NCBI GenBank assembly: GCA_964019055.1 | Contig: OZ025213.1 | Span: 8,606,472-8,670,471 of the forward strand | Direction: 5' to 3' | Length of the DNA: 64,000 bases | Source of the DNA: Anthopleura xanthogrammica | Taxonomy: Eukaryota; Cnidaria; Anthozoa; Actiniaria; Actiniidae | Shown: piece by piece, positions 35,107 through 48,338 of the stretch | Layout: each line of letters starts with the position of its first letter | How positions within the stretch are numbered: position 1 is the stretch's first letter | Program-made: the position numbers and the translations under genes | Notes under the pieces: model-generated | The model's database searches: none | What the model saw: the letters and a program-made list of their open reading frames with translations, nothing else | What the model was told of the DNA's origin: nothing

Positions 35107-36222
35107 GGAAGGACGGACGGATGGATGGACATACAGACGGACGGACGCAAGGTCGCACAGTTGGACGGACGCACAGACACGCACGTACGCACGCACGGAT
35201 GGATGGACGGACGGACGGAATAACAGATGGACAGATGGACGGATAGACGGTTGGGACTAGGATAGACGGATGGATGGATGGATGGATGGATGGATGGATG
35301 GATGGATGGATGGATGGATGGATGGATGGATGGATGGATGGATGGATGGATGGATGGATGGATGGATGGATGGATGGGTGGGTGGGTGGATGGATGGATG
35401 GATGGATGGATGGATGGATGGATGGATGGATGGATGGATGGATGGATGGATGGATGGATGGATGGATGGATGGATGGATGGATGGATGGATGGATGGATG
35501 GATGGATGGATGGATGGATGGATGGATGGATGGATGGATGGATGGATGGATGGATGGATGGATGGATGGATGGATGGATGGATGGATGGATGGATGGATG
35601 GATGGATGGATGGATGGATGGATGGATGGATGGATGGATGGATGGATGGATGGATGGATGGATGGATGGATGGATGGATGGATGGATGGATGGATGGATG
35701 GATGGATGGATGGATGGATGGATGGATGGATGGATGGATGGATGGATGGATGGATGGATGGATGGATGGATGGATGGATGGATGGATGGATGGATGGATG
35801 GATGGATGGATGGATGGATGGATGGATGGATGGATGGATGGATGGATGGATGGATGGATGGATGGATGGATGGATGGATGGATGGATGGATGGATGGATG
35901 GATGGATGGATGGATGGATGGATGGATGGATGGATGGATGGATGGATGGATGGATGGATGGATGGATGGATGGATGGATGGATGGATGGATGGATGGATG
36001 GATGGATGGATGGATGGATGGATGGATGGATGGATGGATGGATGGATGGATGGATGGATGGATGGGCATTTGTTTAGATTGATGGACGGACAGACGCCCA
36101 CACGCATGGACGGATGGACGGATGGACGGATGGGCGGATGGACGGATCGATATGGGCAAATCGGTGGACGATCGAACGGACGAACGGACGAACGGACGGA
36201 TATAGATAGTTGGATGAAATGA
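35107..36222. repeat. Long (GGAT)n array, about 800 bp core
   Basis: The core 35265-36064 is about 200 copies of GGAT, almost perfect. The only visible interruption is a GGGTGGGTGGGTGG patch at about 35375-35388. Both flanks (35107-35264 and 36079-36205) are degenerate GGAC/GGAT/CGCA repeats. All open frames here (MDGW and PSIH repeats) are artefacts of the repeat. Confidence 0.97.
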
Positions 36223-39200
36223 AAACCGTCAAACTTGAATATCGAGAGTAATATTCAAACGACCACATGTACATGCGTTGCGAGTTCAATCTAATTTTGG
36301 GTTAATTGACAACTCGATTGGCTAAACGAAAACTATATAGCAATCAATAAACCCCTCATTGGAAACGGAATAATAAGAAACACTGAGTTCAGGCGCTAAA
36401 CACAAAATACTTTATAATGCAAATTATGTAGCAAGACGAGTTGCGATGGTAGGAGCTGATTGTTTCTCAAATCCGGCTCTCGGCTCTCGATAAAATCGTA
36501 TCAAGGTTTTTAGCTCTTTTAGCTCATAATACGACAAGTAAAAAGCATGAATATAATAGACAAATAAAAGCTTATCGATAAAACAAGTTAATCTACTATT
36601 TTTTTCATTTTGTTGAACGGTCAATTCTAGAAAGGATTTTTCCTAATTTATAAATGCTTCATCTTATGACACTCCTTTTCAATTCTATCAGCTGTGTGCT
36701 GTGTCACTATCTTCTTCATTCAGCTGCTTAACACTTTAGCGACCTTTCTCAAGTTAGGGCACGTACGTTTGTGTGCTGTTCAAGTCTGCACGAATTCACT
36801 CATATGGATAAACTTTTCATTCACACCAGTTGTTAAGACATTTCTTCGTCAGAGGTATTACAATTCTCAGTGTTTGAGAAACAATTCTTGTATGTGTCAA
36901 ACCGACAGATAAGAACGCAGCAATAAGAGGTAATGAAAGCAATATCACACGCGTGTAGATAATAATGGCAGTAAAAATATGACTTATCTATGCTATTCAA
37001 TTCATCAAGTGCCTTGACCCTTATTTGTGAAGGTATTGTTATGTTAAGTGGTTGGGATATGCGGTGAAACTCGTGGAAAAACACCGCCTGTCAAGAAAGA
37101 CTACACAAGTCATAGACCTAAGTCAATAATGAGATGGAAGTTGAAAATCATTAGGAATTACTGAAGAAATTCAATCAAACTGGCGCTCTGGCACTCTGGA
37201 TTCTACAGCCTTTAAAAACACGTAGTTCGCCCCACGCGCTACACGATTCGCTTGTCATTATGATCCGATGGTTGAAATCTTTTAGCTGAAAGTAAATCTA
37301 TCGGTCTTGTATTAAGGGAATGATGAATACACAAGTTCTTTTACTAGGACATACTGCGGTTGAATTGCAACTAGATAAAAGCCGATACGATGCATCTTTT
37401 TGCTTTTACTGTTACTTTTGCCCTCAGGTTTCAGTTTTCTCGCTTCACGGCGGAAATTCTCACCGCCCTAACTTTTTTAACTCCTAGAGTTACCATAGAA
37501 ACATATATCAATATTCCCGCCTTTTCTGTTCTACCGGCGAGCTATCTTCGAATTAAAATACTCATGTATAGATATGATATCAATACGTTATCAATCTAAC
37601 TGAAATCAAGCTGCAGGCTCTACGTATAATTTTTGATATAGGGCTCTGGAAATGACTGATTGATTGAAATACATCTAGACAAATGCGATAAGCTGATGCG
37701 GAATCTGAAAAGAATTATCTAGATGTCACGTGGCTTAGAGGACCTTATTGATTGGCCGAGTAAAGGGCAAGGAAACCACTATAATGTCATTTGCGCAACT
37801 CCTCAATCGGATTTAATTATTTTTTGGCGTTTTTGCAAATAGTAAATATTCACATATTATTTAAGGATTTTAAAAATTTGCTTCAAGTCAAATAGAATGA
37901 TAAATCCGTAGCTCTAGAGATATAACGAAGAGCAGAACTGTCATCATTAATCACACTTAGCAACAGCGTCACACTCAAAAAAAATTGGGAAAAAATGTAA
38001 AAAAAAGTGTTGAACCCTCTAGAAAATGCGTTACATCCTGTTACTAATGGACATTTTGAACCAATCACCCAATTGTCATCTAACGAAGGTTTTCACGTTT
38101 TCAGTGCTTTAAGAGCTCCAAGCGCTACTTTTTGTTCGCGGTATCTTTATTCAGCTAAGTAGATTGCCTCAATCTTGAATTTCACATTGAATTTCTTATT
38201 GAGCGAATGTCATATTAAGGGTATTCATAGCCATTTGCGAGTTGGAAAACCAAAATTTGTACCTTCTCGAAGGAGTCAAAAATTCATTACCGGAATGAAG
38301 AACTTCCAAAGAAGATAAAAGAGGCCGGAATTGTCAGTCTTATGCTAGATTTGGTATTTACTTTTACAAGCAAGTAAACTTCAAATGTTATTCGTAAGTA
38401 GGAACATACGAATCAGATTTGTCAGTCAGCCTTGAGCGAGTGAAATAACCCGTTAGATTGTAGCAGGTGGAGTGCTGAACATTCTATGGTTTCAATTTGT
38501 GACTAAAGGACCAAGAATAAGAGAAAGTTTTGTAAGGTAAGGTTTTGTTCGCAGGATAGATTAGATAAAATAAAAACGATTCTTTGTTTGAAGAATAAGC
38601 AGGATATTAGCGATAGATATAGGATTCGCACATGGTTTGCTTTTAAAATTCAAACTTGAAGTTTTTTCCTGTTGTTCCCAGAACTGAAAAGAAAAGATTT
38701 TAACCAACGCCAGATCATGGAACTTTACTTTCCTTCTTTTTTTCATTCTTCATATTTGCAATGTATAAAGTATATATATCGTCAGAAGGAGAGGAGAAAA
38801 CAATCTGCGAAGTAAATGAAAACAAAAGATAGGTAAAGAGCTAGAAATAAAGAAATAAAAAAAAAAGTAATTAAAGAAATAGGATGTTAGAATAGCAGGA
38901 AACTCCATAAGATTAATATAGAAGGGTGAACCTTGAAATAAGCATATAATTATAACACACTTGGGTAGTGCTTATATTGATAATCAAAAAAATTCTGTTT
39001 CCTCATTTCTTTTTCGCTTCCTTTTGGTCAGATTTAGTTCTATTTTCTTCTTATTTTTTAAGATATAATTATAGTCATTATTACATGATTTACAACAGAC
39101 GCTTTCTTGCGATATTATGACTAATATTTGTTCCCGATTCAGTCGTCTAGCTTTGATCCTGCATTAAAGTAAACACAAATAGGGTCACTGCCTTGAATTC

Positions 39201-41000
39201 CATCTCTCATATCAAAACAAGCGAGCTATCGAACACTGTGCTGTGAAATCCAAGGTTCTTGTTCACCAAACTCAAGGAATTCGTTTTTTTAAGCTTCAAC
39301 ATCCATCGAAAAAAGCCATAAGGTAAGCGAGGACTTATAGTCAGTTTCCTTGTTGAAGTATAGCTATGAAAAAAAAGGGGCTAGAAATAATGAAACGATT
39401 AACTAGAATGGCCGTCAGAATGTTGAATTTACATCAAAGTAATTAATCAAGTAGAACCACAAAGGTTTCCAGTGGCAATTGAAATGTTTTAAGTCTGTTT
39501 TAGGAAGTTTTGTCTAGAATATTAACTTTTTTATAATCAAATATACGATCTAAATGAAAAACTAATGCACACCCTTGTACACCGAGGCACGTTCACTGGA
39601 GCTTCCATTTCATTAAAACATATTGTGGTAAAATTCGGATTGAATCTAGTCTTCCTGCTTTCAAGCTTTTCGTGGCCAAGTTTTTTATTGATTATCGGTG
39701 CAAGGTATCAATATGTATAATGGCCCGTAGATATTTTCACTGGCGGTCAGTGAGTCTTCGCATCACATATAAAGGTTCATTGCTTTTAATTACCAGAAAT
39801 TTCCTTTCAAAACATTCAAGGGAACACAATCTAAGGTAGGAAGACAGAAACTAGTAATTAAATCAGCGCGCACCGACTTGGCTTATCGTTACCCGATAAC
39901 CTTTTAGTAAGGGATTAAATTCTGTAGCGGTTTAGACCTTTTGACAGATCTTTATTAAAAAAGACCCATTTGAAATCAAATTACGATCACAAATCGTAAA
40001 GGTTTATAAGTTGTAGTAATAGATTTCGCTGTTTTAAGCCATCAACTTCGTCATTTTCATTCCAGTCGATCATTATTTTAAACCTCCTTAACGCGTCCAC
40101 CAAAGCTCAACAACAGCTCAGCTGCTAAGCCCATTAACGGCTTATCACAAGTTAAGATGAGCAACTTGGATGTTCTTATGCGTTCTTTTGCTAATTTTCT
40201 TTCTCACTATATGCTCATTTTTGGTTGCCTGGATACCAAATCACGTGATTATCACTGCCCATAATAAGGTCATGGCAGCCTAAACTGCGTCTACGATAAC
40301 TGACTTGGTAGAATGAGTAAGGAATCACACCCTTGCCTTCTACCAAAAATAAATTAGAATTAAGTTTTATAATTATGCTGAAAAAATATTGCTAAAAACC
40401 TGAATATGACGTCGGTAACTCAAGATAACTGAGTCGTTAGTGTCAAAATAAAATTAAAATTAATTGAATTTGGATCATATGAAGTCAGTCCAAGAGCATG
40501 ACGGATTGCTATTGTACCACGTAAGACCGACAACGTAAGATATTTCCGATATATTTTCATATCTTGCTGATCTATGGCTGTTTCATATCAGTATCATTCC
40601 GAATGATACTCGAATATCCGTTTTGAGTGCGTGAAAGGCTTATTATTGGCACATTCAACCTTTTACAGAGCGGTACATGGACAAAATAGCCCTTGTGGTA
40701 AAGGCTGATTGTTTCGCGTGGTCGATTATATTCCTATGTTTGATGTTTTGTGTTTGGTTTGAGAGACTCAAAGTCTGTCCATATAGTAAATTACTTAATT
40801 CTGAGAATCGTAAGTGAGAATTATAAGCTTGAGTTAAGACTTTGCGGAAACTAGCACTTGGAGCTGCTACGTTATTTCAAGAAGTCACGTAGGAGGAAAC
40901 AGATTTTAAGAAGTGAATAGAACAAGTCCTACAGAGCAGTCATCTTGCTGAACCCTTATTGAAATAGCTGTCTCGAAAGCTAACACACTTGATTCAATAT
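36223..41000. other. Unassigned intergenic DNA upstream of receptor 2
   Basis: No gene, RNA gene or clear repeat family was recognised. The 5' noncoding exon of the receptor at 41112 should lie somewhere to the left of the 41109 acceptor, but it was not located. Confidence 0.4.
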
Positions 41001-41111
41001 TAATTCAACATTACAACTCATCGGTAATTTCGTAATTATATTGTTGCGCACATTTTGAGATATTGTGCGACACGAGTATAGCCATCTAATATTTTGTTTC
41101 TAATTTCAGCA

Positions 41112-42236
41112 ATGGATCAAGCAAATAATACTTTTCCCACTGGACAAGAGCGTAATTCTTCGTCTCAAAGCTGCAGCGTCATCCCAGATGACACAGATCT
41201 CGAGATCATCATCAAGATCTTTTCACTGTCAGTGATCTTATTCCTGTCCACTTTTGGTAACATTCTAGTTATTGGGGTGGTTCACAAAAACCAATCTATG
41301 CGTCAAAAATCCATCAACCTGTACATCGTCAATCTCGCAACTTCAGATCTTCTACTTGCTCTGGTTGTTATTCCTGGCACTATTAGTGACCTTTTGAACG
41401 GACAAGGTGTCTGGATAATTACAGGATTTGTTGGAGAAGCAACGTGTAGGTTGGTGTACTTCGTACAAGATGTGTCTATCGCTGTATCTGTGCAGAGTTT
41501 GGTCGTAATCGCATTTGATCGCTTCTGCGCAGTAGTTTATCCACTACGCATTACAACAACCTCGTCTACTATTCGTCTAGTTGTGATCCCTATGACATGG
41601 CTTGTGGCTTGTGCGATACATGCCAGCTATTTCTTCACCTACAGATTAGAATGGAATCCACACGATAATACTACAATGTGTACACACATTTGGTCGACAG
41701 ATAAGAAAGAACATGACGACATAATGCTTAAACACTACTTGGCAATGTTTTGTTTGTTTTTCGCGGTACCCGTTCTGCTCCTAGTCATCTTGTACTCGTT
41801 AATCTTTATCAAACTGAGGCTGCAAAGTCAAACAATGAGTCTGCGTACATCAGGCACAATAGCACGACGCAGAGAACAAGAATGGAACGTTCTGAAGATG
41901 GCGTTTGCAATAGTGATGGCTTTCTTTATGTGCTATGGCCCTTTTAATGTCGTTGTCTTCTTGATAATCTTTCAATGGGGCACCATCGGAGATGCCTGCA
42001 ATATTAAAACGATATTGTTCATCACCATGTTTCTATTCCTGTTCAACACGGCGCTCAATCCATTCATTTATTTTATTTTCAGTGAGAACTTCAGAGTAGG
42101 ATTCGTGCGAATGTTCGTGCGCAACTCAAAAAATGGCTCGGGAAAGTGCTTTCTAAAGAGTATCAAAAAGATACGTACAATGGATTATGAAAGTGGACAT
42201 AGAACTGTGTTCAACGTTATAGACACGGCTGTTTGA
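41112..42236 (+). CDS. Class A (rhodopsin-family) peptide-type GPCR 2
   Basis: The start is ATG 41112 (MDQANNTF). The preceding in-frame codons lie across a clear acceptor TTTCTAATTTCAG (ending 41109), so the coding exon is preceded by a 5' UTR intron. The product has 374 residues: N-glycosylation sequons NNT and NSS in the N terminus, N50 (1.50), D79 (2.50), C112 (3.25), Q119 (3.32), DRF 136-138, W163 (4.50), ECL2 C190, P220/Y228 in TM5, CYGP 274-277, NPFIY 316-320, and a basic tail. It is paralogous to the receptor at 30093 (shared VYFxQD, IAVS and VxIAFDR blocks). Two departures from consensus are DRF for DRY and Tyr for the toggle Trp 6.48. The ligand is unknown; Q3.32 suggests a peptide. 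Confidence 0.94.
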   Translation: MDQANNTFPTGQERNSSSQSCSVIPDDTDLEIIIKIFSLSVILFLSTFGNILVIGVVHKNQSMRQKSINLYIVNLATSDLLLALVVIPGTISDLLNGQGVWIITGFVGEATCRLVYFVQDVSIAVSVQSLVVIAFDRFCAVVYPLRITTTSSTIRLVVIPMTWLVACAIHASYFFTYRLEWNPHDNTTMCTHIWSTDKKEHDDIMLKHYLAMFCLFFAVPVLLLVILYSLIFIKLRLQSQTMSLRTSGTIARRREQEWNVLKMAFAIVMAFFMCYGPFNVVVFLIIFQWGTIGDACNIKTILFITMFLFLFNTALNPFIYFIFSENFRVGFVRMFVRNSKNGSGKCFLKSIKKIRTMDYESGHRTVFNVIDTAV

Positions 42237-42548
42237 TACCACTGGAGATTATAGGATATTGCAGTCAGTTCAAGATATGAGGCGGGAAACCAATCGTTGA
42301 AAACTCTGTACTGATTTTAATACCATCTGTGGATTGAACTATTCATTCTACTGAAAGCACTGTATACATACAGGTTTACACTGGTTTGAATGATGTATAG
42401 CAATAACTAAACGTATCAGGTTAGACATGTTAATTTATATGTAATAATTACGGCCATTCGTCATGTATTCTGTGTTTTTCTTCTATAAAACGCGGGAATC
42501 AAGCTAGATTTGTAATTTTTATTCCTGACGAATATTAAGGTTCAAAGC

Positions 42549-42554
42549 AATAAA
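42549..42554 (+). terminator. Candidate poly(A) signal of receptor 2
   Basis: AATAAA about 310 bp after the stop codon. It is the first canonical hexamer in the 3' flank. Confidence 0.5.
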
Positions 42555-42559
42555 CTTCA

Positions 42560-45500
42560 ACATTTCCGTTGAACAAAAACCGCATTATATGAATTGCTGT
42601 ATCGATAACCAGGGCATTCTTCTCCAAACATGATAACATGATCGCCGTGTCGATGAGTTCGTGTAAATATTACGGGGGTGGGGCTATTTGATCCGTCTGC
42701 ATACGTCATAATCTTGACGTCACACGGAGTATTTTCTTCATAATAGCTCATCATATTTTACTGAAGAGGTCCACTTCCTTAATATTCTCAATAACAGTCC
42801 TTTAAGAATTGTAATCACGCAACTATTTACTTTTCTCTCACGTAGCTTGTAAGAAACTGGTTAATATCCGGTAAATAGGAAGCCCTAGAAGACAGTGATG
42901 AGATGACTCCACAAACCACGCGTCAAACCACGCAATTAAAAAAAACTTTTATTATTATTAAAGAATTAATCTCAAAATAAGGCTACTACCACCAAAAGCG
43001 TACGCTAGCTTTGAGTGTATATAGTCCGGCTGGATGATGGGAGTAACCAGTTTAGCCTGGGAGTCCTTAAGTGACATGGTCTGACAATATTCATTTTACC
43101 AAATATTAAACATTGCATTTTCCAGGTTTCAAGGTGACTGCCTACTTTTGAACACTCGATTTGAGCCCACGATGTGCGCGCGCACAAAGATCGCTGAATA
43201 AATTACGAAATTTTATTTTTATTGAGGACCATACAATTTTTGAATTTCAACAGGGCAAGACCCTCAAATTTTGCACGGGACTATATTTTTATAAGCTTAA
43301 TTAAAAGAACTTCTAAAAATCTATGTTATATCAAATTTGTTTAAAAACGGTTACATTTTCTAACGCCTGAAAAAATGGCGCAAATTTTGCTTCAAAAACT
43401 GGCGCGTAGGTATCCATTAAATGCTAATTATCTCGAAAAGGAGTTCGGGATAACTCATTTTTATTTTCATTATTTAGAAAAAGCATTTATATTTCGCTTT
43501 GAAAACTTGTAGTTTTAAAAATAGTCTAATTTTTCCAAAAGTAGCCTTAAACTCGTCTAAGAGTGCTTGCAACTGTAAGTGCCATGACAGTCCAAGCACA
43601 TCTGTATAAATAAGTTTATGTTTAATTAATATATTTATTTGTACTTCTTTCAATCCCTCTTTGGCAATTTTAATCCTATTTTTCCTGAAAGTTGTGCGCT
43701 TAGCGAAATCCGATATTTCAAGTTTTAGAAACGACTTCGTAGAGATTTCGTGCACCATATACCAAAGACTAAATTTCCTCACTATCAAAGCCATAGTGTC
43801 ATAGCACGAGTCAAGCTAATCTATCTTAACCTAGTTATCAAAAATAACCCACTCATAATTAAATTCAAGAGACGAGGGTCGGCATTCACTTCTAAAGAAC
43901 CTAATGATGTATTATTTTGAGTGTTTGTCGTTCTGGTTACTTAGACGTTTTATATCTAGACTTGTCTTCAAAAAAGAGTAGAGGGAAAATCACAAAGAAT
44001 CGATAAACGAATTATCTAGAGATGAAACGTCGATCTTCCAAATTCTGCCGAATATCACATTTTATTTTTTAGCCATTGATACACTACGACCTCATTACTG
44101 CTCCAACCAATATTTCAGCCATCGTGCCACTTCTTCTAGAAGAGGAATTCCAAGATAATTTTAGATTTTTTTTCATATGTCAAAACAAGATTGCGGTTGC
44201 GTACTAATCATTTTTTTTTTCATCAAAATTCATTGCTGTTTTCATAAATAATAATTAAAGAAATTACAGCACTTTTTGACCGAAGGGTAAAATCGCCGTA
44301 AAATCAGTCAGGATTGTTATTATTAAATTTGAGCCAACAGACAAATATTCTCTGTTTTTGAAGTCAAACAATCGAGGCTAATATGGTCAATACAATGCAA
44401 AACTGATGCAAGCCAAAAAGAACCGTGATATTTGTCATAATTCGTGAAAGAAATATCTTTCATTTTTCACGGAACCAATTTTTTAGAGCATGTATTGTAG
44501 ATTTGGACTCGTTAGAAGGTTGGTATATATGACATCTGGGTAAACTGGCTAGATTTTATTAGGGTATATACAAATTAAAATCAAGAACCTTGCAGTGTTG
44601 AGACTGCCTTTTTATTGTTGACCTTCAATAAGGCGCCATGTTAGTTAAATTCAACACTGAAAAGATTTGAAGCAACAATTTGTTGTCAACTAAATGGAGG
44701 ACATGTCTTTTGTTATTTCAGTCTCGTGAGAAAAATTGCAAAAACAGAAATGAAGGAAATTCAAATTCAAGTTAAAATTGAAATCGTCGTTGATTTACAT
44801 AAGAAATACAAAGGCAAGCTGGTGCGCTACGGAAATCAAGATACGTCATATTTAAGGCGGGAAACTACACTAAACTTGACAGCCATGTTGAACATGAAAT
44901 AACAAAAGGAACCAAACTCGGAAAGTTTGACGAAGAACTTCCAAACCGTGGCTTCTAAATACCCGTGCTAAAAAACAATGCGTAACTGATGCTGTCGAGT
45001 AAAATACCACGCGAATGCAGCAACACTTTGTCTATTGATTTCTAGCTAATGCGGAGTACATTGAGCGTTGACTCTTAAAACATGCACAAAAATCGATGCG
45101 TTTGGCGAATAGCAGCAAATCGTTCTGCAGGGACTACGGAGGAGAGGGGCTGGGGCCATACCCCCTCACATTTTTTTCTTTTTTCCTACTAGTCTATTAT
45201 ATTTTCCAATCCCCCCACGCACACACAAACACTTTTTAGGGTGCTCCTCGGTCCTTGTACTAATTAGCTTAAACAATAGAGAAACCCTCGGAATTGGAAC
45301 AGACAGATTAGTGAGCTAAAACGACAAAGTGAAGTCGATAAAGAATTAGTCAAGGGTTCTTGGCCATTTTCTGATAACTACCAGGAAAAATGTCTGTTAG
45401 ATTGTAAGATTGGAAAGCCAGAGTGCACGTAACAAAAGATCGTAGCTAAGTCTAGCTGAAACGACTCAGTCTTATCGATAAAGAAGTGATAATAAAAAGA

Positions 45501-46873
45501 GAGAACTGAGATGATAGCATTATCTTTAGACCATCGTTCATTGGTATTTATGGTACGACTGTGTGCTAGCTAATCAGCTGCAGTACATGGCTAATTCTGT
45601 GTTACTTTCAAATCATTAGTAATAAGCGAAAGCCTTGTTCACGTAATGGGTATTACACAGGCTTAAGTGATCATAAGTGTAAAAGTGTAAATTATCCGCC
45701 CAAGTGTATGGAATGTAAACGGCCGAGCAGGAGACTGGAGAATGATCTAATTATAAATATGACGTCGCATTATGCGGGAGAACAGGAGTATTAGTCGTTC
45801 CGAGGTTGAGGAAGGGACTGGAAAAGAGTGTAGTATTAATCTGATTAAAAAGTTAATCCCTTCACATGAAAGACCACAAATGTTTGGGCAAATACTGACT
45901 GGTTATACCAGACATGGACCCGTAATTCAAGTGAAGCTATTTGGAATCAAAATTACAGAGATTTGTATGTGTTCAGTGATCTGTTTTCTTGTTAGCCTCG
46001 TTGTTTTGTTTTCACATTTTAAAATTCTCACAACTTCTCAACAATTTAATATTTTTGTCTCAAACTTTCTAACTTTGTTGATGTCATTCTAATCTATAAT
46101 TTTAATGTAGTGGTCAACTAAGATACGAATTAAAAAAATTATGATAATGAAGTGGCGGCCAGATTATGATTGATTGATTGACAGATAATTGCATACAACG
46201 GGCTTTCGATTGCCTTTTGCTTTTGAGGCTGTAAATTCTGATCATTTTAGTATTGTTACGGATGTTTTATTGATAAGGAAACTTTGTCATCCTTTAAGCG
46301 TTAACAAATAATTGGTAAAGTAAAAAACTATATGAGAAAGAAAATATAATAGAACTTTACTCAACGGATCAAATTGGTTGGAGTACCACAAAGGAAAAAG
46401 TGTTTTCAATCGTTTGGATCTTGTGTGATTGACAGTTTGGACCTTACACACAACTGGGTTCTTCGTCGTCGTTTTGTTTTTTACTTTTGAGGTGATATGA
46501 ATATGTGTGATGATTTATAAAGATCAACGTTTTATTTACAGTCAGGAAAATCAAGGAAAATATCTGCATGCATTTGTACGGTTAGGAACAATAACATTTA
46601 ACACTGTTGTGGTGTCTTTGTGAATTGATTTGAATGTAGATCGATGTTTCTCTCGGGAATATTTAACTTAGATTTTGCAAAAATTAAAAAAAGATCCCGT
46701 ACAGCTCCCTATGTGTTGTTTGGTTTTGAGGGATATATTGTCGATCAATAAGCCGTTGTTATTTTAGCAAAGTTTGCACATATACATGCATTTACTTAGT
46801 TTGTTATGTCTATTTTTTAAAGTATTGTTTGTTCGCCTAAAATCATTCGTATATCGTGTCCTGTATCTCTATA
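42560..46873. other. Unassigned intergenic DNA
   Basis: No gene is convincingly supported. A 106-codon frame from ATG 45772 (MRENRSISRSEVEEG...) has two hydrophobic stretches near its C terminus but no recognisable family and no splice or promoter support. A minus-strand 106-codon frame at 43474-43794 is Lys/Phe-rich and also unrecognised. Confidence 0.4.
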
Positions 46874-47193
46874 TTACAGTCAAAACGGCTCAAGCGTACC
46901 CCCGTAGGCTCCATTAATCATTTCATTATTCGAATATTGAGTTGATTATTCACTCTGAGTTTTCATTAAAATATCAGAAGACTCAAACTTCACATTCATT
47001 TCACACTAAAATTCTAAGGGATGCCTTTCTGGGGAGTTTTTCTACCTTGGCGTGGTAATTGTTGAAGATCCAATCAAAACTCAAGTAGATAATTCATTTT
47101 TAAGTGTGGAGTCAGAGTGAATAATGAACTAAATATTCGAATAATAGATTCATAATGGATTTAGAGGGTACGCTTGAGCAGTTTTGATTGTAA
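46874..47193. mobile_element. Complete MITE with about 30-bp inverted ends
   Basis: The left end TTACAGTCAAAACGGCTCAA continues into GCGTACCCCC. The right end mirrors it: GGGTACGCTTGAGC then AGTTTTGATTGTAA. The 320-bp element is noncoding. Subterminal inverted sequences (ATTATTCGAATATTGAG and ATATTCGAATAAT) add further pairing. The left half recurs at 9255-9396. TTA/TAA lies at the very ends. Confidence 0.85.
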
Positions 47194-48183
47194 AAGCTTC
47201 GACAGAAAAGGAAAGCACATAGAAAACTACATGCATTAATTGATTCATGAATTCAAATACATGCGATTGGTACACTGTTTTTATTAGTAATCGAAATAAA
47301 TGAGAACATTACGGGTTCATGATGAATTGGATGTTTTAATTCTCAAAGGAAAAGAAGCGAATTTGCGTGGGAGAATCCAGGAAAGCGGCAAAGATTTGCT
47401 CTTTTTTTCGCATCGTTAAGAATATCTTATCAGGGGGGGGGGGGGGACTTGATCTGCATTTCGATTTTATAAATGTCTAATCAAATTGTACAGAAATAGA
47501 TGAGTATTTCATAAGATTGAATGTTCAATTTTTCGAAGAAAGAAAAAAGAAAACACAGCGACATGACAACATTTCTTCGGATTGAAAATCCTGCTATTTC
47601 ATTGGTGCATAGAGCGAACCAATCAGAAGGCTAAAGGGCACAAACGGACATACCTATTTTAATAATATAGATATGCTTTGGTAGCATAAAAAAAGAAAAT
47701 TGGCTAGGGATAAGATTTGAGACTTAACTTACTTCACTGTAACAGATATAAACGTGATTGCTAAACTATTGAACTTAAATAAGCCCAAAATGACAAAACC
47801 AGGCTGTTTCATTTCTTTAAGGACTTTCTAAAAGAGAAGCCTAAAAACAAAGCCGCTAATAAGTTTACAGTGAGGACACTCGAACCGTGAACACTTTGAG
47901 GTTTTTTCATACTTTTTTCCTCCTTTATCCCTTGTGTGAATCGATTGGAAATATGATTTATTTTGAACAATAAGATTATTTGAGTTCAGTGCTTCATTTT
48001 CAGAAGGTTTGAAGCAGTAGAAAGTTCATAAAATAAAAAATATAAAAATATAAAGTGTTCATGGCTCGAGTGTCCTCACTGTAAGTTTACTCACCATTTT
48101 TTACCAGTTTTCATCTGTTTGGTGCAGCTTTGTCTCGCATTTACTGCGCGCGCTCCACGTTGTTTGCTCACGTTATTATTTCG
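47194..48183. other. Unassigned intergenic DNA
   Basis: A G-run at about 47432-47446. The phrase ACAGTGAGGACACTCGA (about 47869) is partly inverted at CTCGAGTGTCCTCACTGT (about 48065), giving a 17-bp inverted pair about 180 bp apart that may mark the ends of a small element. No gene. Confidence 0.45.
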
Positions 48184-48338
48184 ACTCTGCCCTGAAGATG
48201 AACGTGTAGGTCTAAAGCTTGGCAAAATAAAAGTAAAACAACAGGAAATGGAAGCAGCAATTTGTTTAACTTTCTGGGGTCTTTTTTTACGTTTTTTTGC
48301 AAAGCCTTCGACCTACACGGTGATCTTGAGGGCAGATT
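48184..48338. mobile_element. Foldback element with CTGAAGATGA / GTCGAA motifs
   Basis: Left arm (48184-48225) TGCCCTGAAGATGAACGTGT then AGGTCTAAAGCTTGGC. The right arm (48296-48338) is its diverged reverse complement. The loop is about 70 bp. Small open frames on both strands arise from the arms and are not genes. Confidence 0.65.

Noticed and set aside
34947..36222. Long MDGW and PSIH repeat proteins
   Set aside because: Direct translation of (GGAT)n on both strands, open in most frames, with no independent evidence of coding.
45772..46092. 106-codon ATG-initiated frame with two hydrophobic stretches
   Set aside because: No recognisable family, no splice or promoter evidence, and a length attainable by chance in a 64-kb window. 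Kept only as a note in the intergenic entry.
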